Source: DTYU01 sp040756575
Lineage (GTDB): Bacteria > Bacillota > Desulfotomaculia > Desulfotomaculales > Ammonificaceae
Direction: 5' to 3'
Length of the DNA: 34,121 nucleotides
Assembly (NCBI GenBank): GCA_040756575.1
Contig: JBFLYP010000024.1
Location: 1 to 34,121 of the forward strand
Below the pieces are notes generated by a model. It was not told the origin of the DNA, ran no database searches, and saw only the letters and a list, made by a program, of their open reading frames with translations. Positions within the stretch are counted from its first letter, which is position 1, and every line of letters begins with the position of its first letter. Position numbers and translations under genes: made by a program. Below, piece by piece: positions 15,739 to 23,366 of the stretch.

Positions 15739-18150
15739 GTGATACCTGTCAAAATATGGGTAGACAAGTTCACTGCAGCCCTCCGGTCAGAAATCGCTTA
15801 CGAGCGGGACCGGGGAGGCAAGGGGCTGCTTGTATCGGACGGCCGCCTGTTGCACGAGGAGCCGTCCGGGGCCGTGTACTTGTTCCGGTGCGACGCAGAG
15901 GTGATTATTCCCGATGATTCGCCTGTCCGTTTGGAAGTGGGGGCGGAAAAGTTCAGGGGAACGGCGATCAGCGCTGACGGCTACGAAGTTCTGCTGGAGC
16001 TGGAGCGTGCCGCCGGCGCGGTTATTCCCGAGGCCGCCCTTTTCTGTGAACCGTGGGAGCTTTTGGAGGCGTTAGCCCAACGGCTGGAGGAATGCGCGGA
16101 AGGAACCCGCGGCAATGTTTCTTTAGCGTTAGCTTGCCTCGATGCAGATGCCGGAAGTTGCGGGCAGGAAATCAAGAGGGGGTTTCATGAGACCGTCCGT
16201 CTTGTTTTTCATGAACCGGTTTCCTATATCTGGGGACCTCCCGGCACCGGAAAGACGCAGGCTTTAGCTGCCATAGCCGCAGAAGCGATACGTCGGAACC
16301 ACAGGGTGTTGATCACCTCCCATTGTAACGTTGCGGTGGATCTCGCCCTACTGCGCATTGCGGAAATCTGTAAGGATGAATATCAGGGATTGGAACCAAA
16401 GCTCCTCCGGGAGGGGGCGGTTGTCCGTTATGGACACGCCAAGCTTCCGGAGATGCGCAGTCACAAACATCTTTTTGCTTCCCGCATAGCCGAAGGCTAT
16501 AGTCCGGAGCTAAAGAAAAGGCGGGAGGAGCTGGAAAGGGAATGCCGGGTATTACGGCATGAGGTTCGTTATGATTCGAGCGTGGCGGAACGGTTGGCCG
16601 CCGGAGAGAAGGAGCTTGCCGGGATACGCCGGTTTTTGCGAAACCGGGAAGAAGACATCGCCGACAAGGCGCGCGTTTTAGGCGTTACGCTTTCCAAAGC
16701 CGTCGTGGACCGGGTGGTATATGAGAGCGCCTTCGACATCGTCCTTTTGGATGAAGTGAGTATGGCCAACGTGCCCCAGGCGTTTTACGCCGCAAGTCTG
16801 GCGAAAAAGCACGTGGCCTTCTTAGGCGATTTTCACCAACTGCCGCCGATTGCTTCGTCGGCTGACGCCGAAGTGCAGCATTGGCTTGCTGCGAGCCTTT
16901 ATGATCACCTGGGATTCGCGGAGTTGGTCGAGAGCGGCTGCTGGAACCCAAACATGGTCATCTTAGATGAGCAGTACCGGATGCATCCGGCTATCAGCGG
17001 CTTCGTCAATGCCGACGTATACCACGGTATGCTGCGGGACAGTGCTTCGGTCACCGCAAAACTGCAGCCCCTGATAATGAGAAGACCCTTTCCCGGTTCG
17101 GCGTTGACTTTGGTGGATCTGACCGGCTACCCGTGCTATTGTCGGCGGGATGGCGAGAACTCGCGGTTTAACCTCGGCTCGGCCCTTCTCTGCATGACGC
17201 TGCTCGAAGAAGCGCTCGAAGACGGGACGCTGTCGGTGGGCTTGATCGCGCCATACAGGGCGCAGGGGCGGCTGCTTTACAGCTTAATGCGCGAATTATT
17301 TCCGGAAGTGTTGCGGCCCGGTGATTCCGATGCGCCGTACGCCTCAACCGTGCACCGGTTCCAAGGCGGCGAACGTGATTTCATCGTTTTTGATTATACC
17401 GAGGGCCCGTCTATGCGCAGGGTCAGCAGGCTGCTCGGGTGTTCCGGGGAAAGGCGGGATGTCCGCTTGCTCAACGTGGCCGTTTCCCGGGCACGGGGTA
17501 AACTCATTACCGTGGCGAATACCGGTTTTCTCGAAGAAAAGGTGCCCGGTCAGTCCATACACCGGCGTTTTCTTCAATACATGGGGGAAAAAGGCGTGAT
17601 ACTCCGGCGCGAAGATATCGTCCGCTTGCTGGCGGGACGAAAAGCGGGACACGCCGGAACCCTTTTCTGGCCGGAGGAGGAGAGGGCCAGAACAGATTGG
17701 TTGACCGATCTGCAGGACACGCGTGAACATGTAAGCATTGCCCTGCACCCAGTGATGCTGACGGACCGGAAACTTCGCGACCTCCTGGTGCACCTCGGTC
17801 GGAAGGGCGTACAGATTCATCTGACGGTTCCCGCGGGAACGAGCGGGCAGGTCTGCGATTTGCTCGCCCCGGGCCGGCCGGGACGCATCCAGGAAGATCA
17901 CATTGATTGCCCGGTAGCAGTGATTGATAATGAGGTATTGTGGTACGCTCCTCCGTCTGAAAACGGTGTATACTGGCGGTCTGACGCCTTTTACGCCGCT
18001 AAGTATTATTGCGCCCGCCTGGCGCTGCCGCGGCTGCTGCCCAGGCTTTGCCGGATGTTGAACTTAGCTCGCCCGCTTTCTGCTCGGGAGCGGCAGTGGG
18101 AACGGTTTTTGGCCGAACGGGTTCGTGTTCTGCCTGCGGCGCACCAATGA
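15739..18150 (+). CDS. SF1 (Upf1/DNA2-type) helicase with degenerate PLD-like tail, C-terminus frameshifted
   Basis: 803 residues from GTG at 15739, which follows AGGTGGAGG. SF1B helicase motifs are complete: Walker A WGPPGTGKT (165-173), DEVS Walker B (338-341), GDFHQLPPIAS, EQYRMHP (411-417), VHRFQGGE (538-545) and NVAVSRAR (579-586). Residues about 660-760 (HVSIALHPVMLTDRKLRDLL to VAVIDNEVLWYAPP) resemble the phospholipase-D-like domain found at the end of such helicases, but without the HKD residues. The frame ends at a TGA at 18148. The adjacent frame continues with two topoisomerase-type zinc fingers, so the native protein was probably longer. It faces the ATPase operon and lies inside the same direct repeats. 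Confidence 0.82.
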   Translation: MIPVKIWVDKFTAALRSEIAYERDRGGKGLLVSDGRLLHEEPSGAVYLFRCDAEVIIPDDSPVRLEVGAEKFRGTAISADGYEVLLELERAAGAVIPEAALFCEPWELLEALAQRLEECAEGTRGNVSLALACLDADAGSCGQEIKRGFHETVRLVFHEPVSYIWGPPGTGKTQALAAIAAEAIRRNHRVLITSHCNVAVDLALLRIAEICKDEYQGLEPKLLREGAVVRYGHAKLPEMRSHKHLFASRIAEGYSPELKKRREELERECRVLRHEVRYDSSVAERLAAGEKELAGIRRFLRNREEDIADKARVLGVTLSKAVVDRVVYESAFDIVLLDEVSMANVPQAFYAASLAKKHVAFLGDFHQLPPIASSADAEVQHWLAASLYDHLGFAELVESGCWNPNMVILDEQYRMHPAISGFVNADVYHGMLRDSASVTAKLQPLIMRRPFPGSALTLVDLTGYPCYCRRDGENSRFNLGSALLCMTLLEEALEDGTLSVGLIAPYRAQGRLLYSLMRELFPEVLRPGDSDAPYASTVHRFQGGERDFIVFDYTEGPSMRRVSRLLGCSGERRDVRLLNVAVSRARGKLITVANTGFLEEKVPGQSIHRRFLQYMGEKGVILRREDIVRLLAGRKAGHAGTLFWPEEERARTDWLTDLQDTREHVSIALHPVMLTDRKLRDLLVHLGRKGVQIHLTVPAGTSGQVCDLLAPGRPGRIQEDHIDCPVAVIDNEVLWYAPPSENGVYWRSDAFYAAKYYCARLALPRLLPRLCRMLNLARPLSARERQWERFLAERVRVLPAAHQ

Positions 18151-18407
18151 AGCTCTGCACGGACAAGGAAGGGCGCCCGTTCCTCGGCTGCAGCGGGTAT
18201 CCTCAGTGTGGAAAGAAGCGTCCCCTAAATACCGCGCTGCTTCGGGATTTTCTCGATTACTACCGGTTGAAATGTCCCGCCTGCAAAGAACCATTGCAGG
18301 TACGCAGAGGCCGTTACGGTTTATTTGCCGGGTGCAGCGGCTTTCAGGCAACCGGTTGCAGGCATACGATTTCTTTAAACAGCCTGCTGCGTGGTCCCGA
18401 CTCTTGA
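18114..18407 (+). pseudogene. Detached topoisomerase-type zinc fingers of the helicase
   Basis: In the frame one base behind the helicase frame, the sequence reads GSCSACGAPMKLCTDKEG, then FLGCSGYPQCGKK, and later LKCPACKEPLQV with FAGCSGFQATGCRH. These are two complete four-cysteine topoisomerase C-terminal fingers. They overlap the last codons of the helicase. A single missing base near the T-run at 18105-18110 would join the two into one protein of about 890 residues. The cause could be mutation, a base-calling error in the T-run or translational slippage; the sequence does not decide. Confidence 0.65.
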
Positions 18408-18484
18408 AGAGCCGACTTGTCTTTTGTTCAATGGTTCGCACCGGTAATAGCGGTCAATTGGTGTTGTCGGAGCGTTAAAAAATA

Positions 18485-18523
18485 GTGCCTGACGTACGGA
18501 TTCACTTTCATCCTGCCGCGGCT
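18485..18523 (+). repeat. 39-nt direct repeat, right copy
   Basis: Exact copy of 12166-12204 (start of a ParE-type toxin gene), but here with no antitoxin before it and no toxin sequence after it. The flanking bases on both sides differ from those of the left copy, which fixes the repeat length at 39. Confidence 0.9.
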
Positions 18524-18525
18524 AG

Positions 18526-18720
18526 GTAAAAGTTAACGGTGTGGACATCGATTTTGATGTTCCCCCTGTTATCGAAAGCGGCCGGACTTTGGTCCCGCTC
18601 CGAAAAATTGCGGAGGCTTTGGGATGTAACGATAAGTGACCCCAAAAGAAGAGCACCGCCGGCGAAATGGCGGCGCTGCTGACGCGGGTGGAGGCCTTTG
18701 CGGCCGGTTTAAAGCGGTGA
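18526..18720 (+). pseudogene. Fragment of a copper-amine-oxidase-N / SLH-type surface protein
   Basis: Frame from 18526 reads VNGVDIDFDVPPVIESGRTL then VPLRKIAEALG, the repeat unit of copper amine oxidase N-terminal-like domains common in Firmicute cell-surface proteins. A stop occurs at 18637. The same frame continues to 18720 with STAGEMAALLTRVEAFAAGL, which resembles the end of an S-layer homology domain. No start and no signal peptide are present, so this is debris joined directly to the right 39-nt repeat. Confidence 0.5.
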
Positions 18721-18750
18721 ACAAGGTGCGCGGCGGCAGAACAGCTGCAA

Positions 18751-18787
18751 GTTCCGCCCGGCCGGTTAATTACCCGGCGGGCGGAAC
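18751..18787. repeat. GC-rich hairpin
   Basis: GTTCCGCCCG pairs with CGGGCGGAAC across a loop centred on TTAATTA, with four further pairs beyond a one-base bulge. There is no T-run after it on either strand, so it is not a clear intrinsic terminator. Confidence 0.5.
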
Positions 18788-19074
18788 TGCCCCGCTGCGA
18801 AACAAACGACGCAAAAAAAACCATCTTTATGCTCCGCAAACGGAGTCGGATAATTTTTCTTCTGCCTTCAGCGCCGCAAGACGTCATGCGTCAGCAGCGA
18901 GTTATTACGTTCCTAAGACTCGGGTTTGAAAGCCAACCCGGGGTTTTACGTGCCACGCGGGCGTCAGATGCTTGAAAAATCGAGGTCACCCCTGCTGGAA
19001 GCTTGAAAATGTGCTGCCACGTAATTGCCATTTTGGCCTCGTATTCCCCGTACCAGCAGCAAGTAACAGTCTCT
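18788..19074. other. Gene-free stretch before the second PIN toxin
   Basis: No coding frame is supported. A small stem CTCCG/CGGAG near 18831 and a CGGGTT/AACCCG stem near 18920-18940 are present. Otherwise nothing recognisable. Confidence 0.4.
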
Positions 19075-19488
19075 CTACCAGCTTTCAATCACCAACTGCT
19101 GAAAAGGGTAGTGAGACAGGTTTCTGGTAACCAGGGCCAGGTTCCTGGATATGGCTAAAGCAGCGTTGGTAACATCTGAGATGGCTAAGGTATGCCCCTT
19201 GGAAAGCCATTCCTGCCTCAACCTGCCGGCCAAAACCGCTTCTTCGAAGGTGGGAGCCAGATAAAAGTAGAGTTCACGGAGCATTTTTTTTACTGCATCC
19301 TGGATGGGATGTTGTATCCCGGTCATAAATTCCGTAACCACCACGCTGGAAACAAAAAGATCTTCCGGGTTAATCTTCAGGAGCAGCTTTTCTGCCCTTT
19401 TCCGTAAATCATTATCCCTGCCTCGATTTAAATCAATTAAAAAATCCGTATCCAGTAAAAATCCCGCTCCCCCTTTTTCCGGAGTCAT
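19075..19488 (-). CDS. vapC: PIN-domain ribonuclease toxin (VapC-like)
   Basis: 137 residues from ATG at 19488, overlapping the antitoxin stop (ATGA). PIN residues are visible: D13-T-D15 in LLDTDFLIDL, E53 in VVTEFMTG, D105 in ISDVTNAALA and the TRN segment at 121-123 (LVTRNLSHYP). This is a different PIN subgroup from the toxin at 11418. Expected to be an RNA-cleaving toxin held in check by the upstream RHH protein. Appears complete. Confidence 0.85.
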   Translation of the reverse strand: MTPEKGGAGFLLDTDFLIDLNRGRDNDLRKRAEKLLLKINPEDLFVSSVVVTEFMTGIQHPIQDAVKKMLRELYFYLAPTFEEAVLAGRLRQEWLSKGHTLAISDVTNAALAISRNLALVTRNLSHYPFQQLVIESW

Positions 19489-19733
19489 TGCCGCATCCTT
19501 TCGTCCGACGCTCTCAGACGGTTGACAAATGACAGGGTATCCAAACCGTCATCAATAAAACCTTCCGACTTCGAAATGTGGTCAAGGCGTGCCCGGCGCT
19601 TGAGCTCTTTTTCAATCGCTGCGGAAATAAATTTGGAGCGATTTCCTTTACCTACTAAAGCATCAATCTTTTGTACGATATCGCAAGGTAACCTCACTGC
19701 TGTTATTTTAGAATTACGCACAGGAAAAGCCAT
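19485..19733 (-). CDS. Ribbon-helix-helix antitoxin (CopG-like)
   Basis: 82 residues. ATG at 19733 is preferred because GGGAG lies nine bases upstream; ATGs at 19742 and 19739 lie too close to it. The sequence ITAVRLPCDIVQKIDALVGK with NRSKFISAAIEKELKRRARL is a clear RHH fold. The C-terminus SEGFIDDGLDTLSFVNRL is the likely toxin-binding tail. Co-transcribed with the PIN toxin and probably represses its own promoter. Confidence 0.82.
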   Translation of the reverse strand: MAFPVRNSKITAVRLPCDIVQKIDALVGKGNRSKFISAAIEKELKRRARLDHISKSEGFIDDGLDTLSFVNRLRASDERMRQ

Positions 19734-19738
19734 ACTCA

Positions 19739-19964
19739 TCATCTCCCGGCCTCAATATTTTGTATTACGTTAAGTATAATAAAAACAGAGAAGCCTCTCA
19801 ATAGCCGGGCCGCAATATCATTTTGTTCACAATCCGACTCATCGCTGGGATCGGGCGCAGTAACATCCAGAAAAAATGTTTTCAACCGAAACTTCCTGTC
19901 CTTTGATGGACCATCGAGGTATTTTGCCTTACACCCTGGGCATCGAGTATCTGCTTGACTATGT
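19739..19964 (-). pseudogene. Possible gene remnant with a CPGC motif
   Basis: A minus-strand frame without a start codon reads DTRCPGCKAKYLDGPSKDRK then FRLKTFFLDVTAPDPSDESD. It looks more protein-like than its surroundings (CPxC knuckle, charged segments). It runs through the promoter of the downstream antitoxin and stops at its start. No family recognised; it may be the tail of a decayed gene. Confidence 0.25.
19773..19801 (-). promoter_or_regulatory. Promoter of the second VapBC-like pair
   Basis: On the minus strand, TTGAGA (19801-19796), a 17-base spacer and TATACT (19778-19773) form a near-consensus promoter about 40 bases before the antitoxin start. Confidence 0.6.
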
Positions 19965-20146
19965 TCTCAACTTCTTATCTACCAGAGGGAGGGGTGGCTC
20001 TCCTGCTTCAAGCCCTCACCAATTTTACACCATCATAATGGACACAACTCGATTAAGGCCATGCAATTTTAGAAAAACCCTATTATCTACGGTCAACGAA
20101 AGTGAGACCTAACACCTTGGCGAACCGTCCCTAAGTTTTATAAGTT
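19965..20146. other. Gene-free stretch downstream of the ABC transporter
   Basis: No supported gene. The string around 20010-20060 (TTTTACACCATCATAATGGA) could be the edge of a lost insertion sequence, but no transposase or terminal repeats could be made out. Confidence 0.3.
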
Positions 20147-20830
20147 TCATTCCACGAGGCGACCGTCGATCATACGCAGGATACGGTCACATTGCTTTGC
20201 CACCCGGTCATCGTGCGTCGCAAAGAGCACCGCCGCCCCCCGCTCTTTGATGGATAGAAGCAGCGTCATAATTTCCTGGGCGGTCTTTCCATCGAGGGCC
20301 GCCGTCGGCTCATCGGCGAGCACGACGACCGGATCATTCACCAACGCCCGGGCAATGGCGACACGCTGCCGCTCACCCCCCGACAGTTGCGACGCATTCT
20401 TCTTCAAGGCCCAACCAAGGCCGACCTGTTCCAGCACCAGCCGAGTCCTCGACCGGCATTCCTGCCGGCCGGGCTTGGGGTTGGCATACTGGAGCGGAAT
20501 CATGACATTCCGTTCGACGGTCTCGTTCTCAATGATCGCGAACTCCTGATGTACATACCCAAAGAACTTATTACGCAGCCGGGCACGGCGGCATTCATCA
20601 TCGCCTACTTCTTCTCCTTGGATGATCACGCTGCCCTCAGTTGGCCGGCTGATTAAACCCAACACCCTCAACAAGGTTGATTTTCCGCTCCCTGACGGCC
20701 CCATCAGGGCAACGCACTCACCCGCCGAGATACTCAGGGAAACATTGCGCACAGCCGTAACTTGCGTGCGACCACTTCCGTAAACCTTGGACACGTTGCG
20801 AGCTTCAAGGATCGTTTTCACGCTCACCAT
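20147..20830 (-). CDS. ABC transporter ATPase, MacB/LolD type
   Basis: 227 residues. Walker A GPSGSGKST, signature LSGGERQRVAIARAL, Walker B VVLADEPTAALD and switch His in FATHDD are all intact. The Q-loop region NKFFGYVHQEFAIIENETVE resembles ATPases associated with lactococcin-972-type bacteriocin export or immunity, where IENETVEEN is common. ATG at 20830 lies inside the upstream permease gene (seven-base overlap). It should power the two FtsX-like permeases encoded before it. The natural substrate may be the small peptide encoded at the head of this operon (inference). Confidence 0.9.
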   Translation of the reverse strand: MVSVKTILEARNVSKVYGSGRTQVTAVRNVSLSISAGECVALMGPSGSGKSTLLRVLGLISRPTEGSVIIQGEEVGDDECRRARLRNKFFGYVHQEFAIIENETVERNVMIPLQYANPKPGRQECRSRTRLVLEQVGLGWALKKNASQLSGGERQRVAIARALVNDPVVVLADEPTAALDGKTAQEIMTLLLSIKERGAAVLFATHDDRVAKQCDRILRMIDGRLVE

Positions 20831-21918
20831 CCTATCTGTTCTTGAGCACGTACATCACGCACCGACGAGAACCACAAGAAAACGAAGGTAAGAATGAGGG
20901 CCAGCATGACCCAGAGCGCCGCGCCCGGAGCCGGTGCACCCGTCACCAGGAGAAACACCAGCAGGAGAGAAAGCAAGATAACCTGCGGCACCAGGGCCAC
21001 GGCAGCCAAAAAACCGCCGATGCGAAGGCTGATATGAATTGGCGTGGCACCATACATTTGCCGGATCTTAAACGCACGATTCTCTTGGCGCATCGTCAAA
21101 CGAGCAGATGACACGAAGGCAGCAAAGACCAGGGCAAGAAATCCCAGCATGCCGACGATATACATGGCAGAACTCATCATGATTTCGCGAAACCTTTGCG
21201 GCTGCTCGATGGACACCTCATGGGGAACGAGAAACAGTTCCCCCTGTGCACACCCAGACACGAACGCATCCACCACCGCCTCGGCTGGATCAAGCAGGAC
21301 CGCACGAGCCAACGCCTCCTCTCGCTCGGTTGGATTGAGTAAAGGAAGCACCTTCGTCGGCGCACGGATGACGATGCGGCGATCCAAGGGCAAACCAGCG
21401 ACACCGACATCAAAGAAGGTGGCACCAGCCGGCAACGTTTTAACCACAGGGATGCTTTCCCCGGCGATGCTTACCGAATCGATATTCTGACCTGCTATTT
21501 TTGCGCCGCGCGCTGCACACGGCGCGCGGTTACATAACTGGAGATCCGGGAACAACTTAGGAATAACGTCTCCGAACAGAACCAAGGTAGGATGCCCGCC
21601 GGCGAAATTAGGGTCATCGAGACCCATGTTGAACACGATCGCGGTGTATGCCTTCTGCCGGTCGATTAGGTTCATCAAGTACTTCACGGTATCGTCACCG
21701 ACGCTGCTATCCGCACCATGCGGGTAGTAGGGGGTGAAAGTTACTGCATGATGCTCACGGAGCTGCTTGGCTCCCCTGAGTACGGCTACCTGTGACAGCA
21801 CATCAACCAGGGCGAACGATAGAACCATGCAGGCGAGAGCAATCATTCCGGCGAGCGCGAGCGTCGTAGGCCAACGCCGGAGTGCCATGACAAAACCGTC
21901 CCATACTTCACGCAACAA
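20824..21918 (-). CDS. FtsX/MacB-like ABC permease
   Basis: 364 residues. One N-terminal membrane helix (LALAGMIALACMVLSFALVD), a large extracytoplasmic domain of about 200 residues, then three C-terminal helices (IVGMLGFLALVFAAFVSSA, a central one and ALWVMLALILTFVFLWF). This is the four-helix mechanotransmission topology of MacB/FtsX permeases, which push periplasmic or surface substrates rather than move them through a channel. The start is TTG at 21918 or 21915; it overlaps the upstream permease by 11 bases and follows GAGGTGA. Confidence 0.8.
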   Translation of the reverse strand: MLREVWDGFVMALRRWPTTLALAGMIALACMVLSFALVDVLSQVAVLRGAKQLREHHAVTFTPYYPHGADSSVGDDTVKYLMNLIDRQKAYTAIVFNMGLDDPNFAGGHPTLVLFGDVIPKLFPDLQLCNRAPCAARGAKIAGQNIDSVSIAGESIPVVKTLPAGATFFDVGVAGLPLDRRIVIRAPTKVLPLLNPTEREEALARAVLLDPAEAVVDAFVSGCAQGELFLVPHEVSIEQPQRFREIMMSSAMYIVGMLGFLALVFAAFVSSARLTMRQENRAFKIRQMYGATPIHISLRIGGFLAAVALVPQVILLSLLLVFLLVTGAPAPGAALWVMLALILTFVFLWFSSVRDVRAQEQIGW

Positions 21919-22927
21919 GGTTCACCTCGTAACGCGTTCGAATGATCACATAAAGGGTCATTAACCAGGTCACGGTGACGATGGCGGCTGCAGCGGCCGC
22001 GGCGCCAGCAAGTGTCAGGAAGTTGCCAGGCGCGAGGCGCACCTGACCAATTGCCGCAACCAGGACACCTGCGAGGAGCACCCCCACAACGCTGCCTACC
22101 ACCAAGCCGGTCAGCCCACCCACCAGGTTCTCCCGGACAAGTTCCGAAGGTAGTGCGCCGTGGCGGCTCCGAATGCCGAACTCGCGAGCACGCCCGCGAA
22201 GGTAGAGCGACCAGTAGAATACGGCGCAAACGTAACCCGCTGCTAAAAAGAGTACAGTGACAACCAACAGTGGATTTTGAGTTAAGTACAGAAGCAAGGG
22301 AACTGTTTCCGTCTTTTGAGGAACAAGTCCCATTCGATACAGAAGATCAAGGATGTGTCGAACTTGCGTCGGGTCAGTTGTATTGAGTGTGTATTGTCCG
22401 GGCGGCAGCGGATCCCGTCCGATGCGCCTTGCGTATTGAAGGTCGCCAGCGCGACGTGGTGCGGTAATCACCCCCTCCACCACGACCCCCTTTGGCAAAA
22501 GGGGGGTCGTGGTGGATTCCGACCACCGGCGCTCCGAGTACGTGCCTTTAAAAAGGTAGGCACCACCTATCGCAGGCCGGAGATCCTCGGGATTACCTCG
22601 GGGAAACCACGATACCAAGCCGTGCGGATCGCAAATGAGCACCTCGGGGCGACCTTCTCCGGATGAGGACACGATCAGTGCGAGCGACCGGTCGCGAAGG
22701 TGCGCCTTTAACTCCGCTTGAGCCGACGCCGCATCAGCCGCCGCAACAATCCGCGGACCCTTAACCATCCGTAGTACGGTGACGTCACCAGGCATGTCGA
22801 ACGTTACTTCCTTCCAGGATTCCATCACCCACTGGAAGGACCACACCATGAATGCTGTCAGAATCCCGAGAAAGAAACTGGTAAGTGCAAGCCTGAAATT
22901 CATCCACAGTCGCTGGTTCACCAGCAT
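21908..22927 (-). CDS. FtsX-like ABC permease
   Basis: 339 residues from ATG at 22927 after GAGGAGA. An N-terminal helix (FFLGILTAFMVWSFQW), a long outer domain and three C-terminal helices (LLVVTVLFLAAGYVCAVFYW, LTGLVVGSVVGVLLAGVLVA and a third ending in VTWLMTLYVIIRT) give FtsX-like topology. The outer domain is encoded partly by a long perfect-type hairpin at 22476-22516. It starts 30 bases after the small secreted peptide gene, so the peptide and transporter are likely one operon. Confidence 0.8.
   Translation of the reverse strand: MLVNQRLWMNFRLALTSFFLGILTAFMVWSFQWVMESWKEVTFDMPGDVTVLRMVKGPRIVAAADAASAQAELKAHLRDRSLALIVSSSGEGRPEVLICDPHGLVSWFPRGNPEDLRPAIGGAYLFKGTYSERRWSESTTTPLLPKGVVVEGVITAPRRAGDLQYARRIGRDPLPPGQYTLNTTDPTQVRHILDLLYRMGLVPQKTETVPLLLYLTQNPLLVVTVLFLAAGYVCAVFYWSLYLRGRAREFGIRSRHGALPSELVRENLVGGLTGLVVGSVVGVLLAGVLVAAIGQVRLAPGNFLTLAGAAAAAAAIVTVTWLMTLYVIIRTRYEVNLVA
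22476..22516. repeat. Long hairpin inside the permease gene
   Basis: TCCACCACGACCCCCTTT pairs with AAAGGGGGGTCGTGGTGGA around the loop GGCA, giving about 18 pairs with one bulged G. The encoded segment is ESTTTPLLPKGVVVEG, a lengthy palindrome for coding DNA. Confidence 0.85.
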
Positions 22928-22956
22928 GCCACTATCTCCTCACCGCGAAACGCACG

Positions 22957-23112
22957 TCAACGAAGTTTCCAATCCTTCCACCTTGAACCGCCCAACGTCT
23001 CCCAAGCCCTGGCGTAGTTTATGCCACCTGCCTGCACAGGAACGGCAATGGCCAAAGCAACTACAATTCCAACGATTCCGAGCATAATCTTGTTTCGCAT
23101 TCGCATTCGCAT
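22957..23112 (-). CDS. Small secreted peptide, head of the ABC transporter operon
   Basis: 51 residues from ATG at 23112, preceded by a textbook AGGAGGAGG. The N-terminus MRMRMRNK is basic, followed by a hydrophobic core IMLGIVGIVVALAIAV and a signal-peptidase-like site PVQA (after A28). Cleavage would release a 23-residue basic, Trp-rich peptide, GGINYARAWETLGGSRWKDW plus KLR. Unlike the long leader of double-glycine bacteriocins, this looks like a Sec signal, as in the lactococcin 972 family, whose genes also travel with an ABC ATPase and FtsX-like membrane proteins. The mature part does not match that family by eye. Possible bacteriocin, signal or immunity-linked peptide; function unproven. 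Confidence 0.7.
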   Translation of the reverse strand: MRMRMRNKIMLGIVGIVVALAIAVPVQAGGINYARAWETLGGSRWKDWKLR

Positions 23113-23142
23113 TATCCTCCTCCTGATGAGATTACAGGAATG

Positions 23143-23302
23143 CTTAAAAATTCAGTTCCCAGCCCCTCCGGTGGTTTTCGCTTATCTTTTCACCTCCCCT
23201 TGGCAAAGAGTCCAATACCTGGCAGACTGCGCCTATTTTACAAAAAAAAACGCAGTCACGGGGTCAGGTGAAAAAATTTTTTCCTGCATCCGTGACCGGT
23301 TT
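23143..23302 (-). repeat. Conserved leader element, copy 1 (upstream of peptide gene)
   Basis: Shares about 85 nearly identical bases (three differences) with 27288-27372, then weaker similarity through an A/T tract, a CAGTCA/GAGTCA block and GGTGAAAAAATTTTTTCC. On the minus strand it ends about 30 bases before the peptide gene. It contains a strong internal ribosome-like site AAGGGGAGGTG and a GGTG/CCACC stem whose loop is conserved. In copy 2 the stem is GGTG/CCGCC, so pairing is kept by a G-U wobble. It may be a shared 5' untranslated regulatory RNA or a mobile repeat. Confidence 0.7.
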
Positions 23303-23366
23303 GAGTTTATGGGGACACCATACCCAATTATTGTTTGAGTTTATGGGGACACCATACCGAATTATT
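23299..23366. repeat. 34-bp tandem duplication
   Basis: Two head-to-tail 34-mers (23299-23332, 23333-23366) with a single difference, each containing ATGGGGACACCATACC. The core resembles flanks of REP-associated (Y1-type) transposase elements, where GGGGACACC strings are frequent. No transposase gene is nearby. Confidence 0.7.

Noticed and set aside
17344..17901. 185-codon minus-strand frame
   Set aside because: Lies wholly opposite the helicase gene and has no family signature.
18917..18945. Intrinsic terminator at the CGGGTT/AACCCG stem
   Set aside because: Only six pairs, and no gene on the plus strand ends just before it.
23143..23302. Known riboswitch class (c-di-GMP, TPP, cobalamin, SAM, glycine, ydaO)
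   Set aside because: None of the consensus cores I know fits the conserved leader, so it is reported only as an unassigned element.
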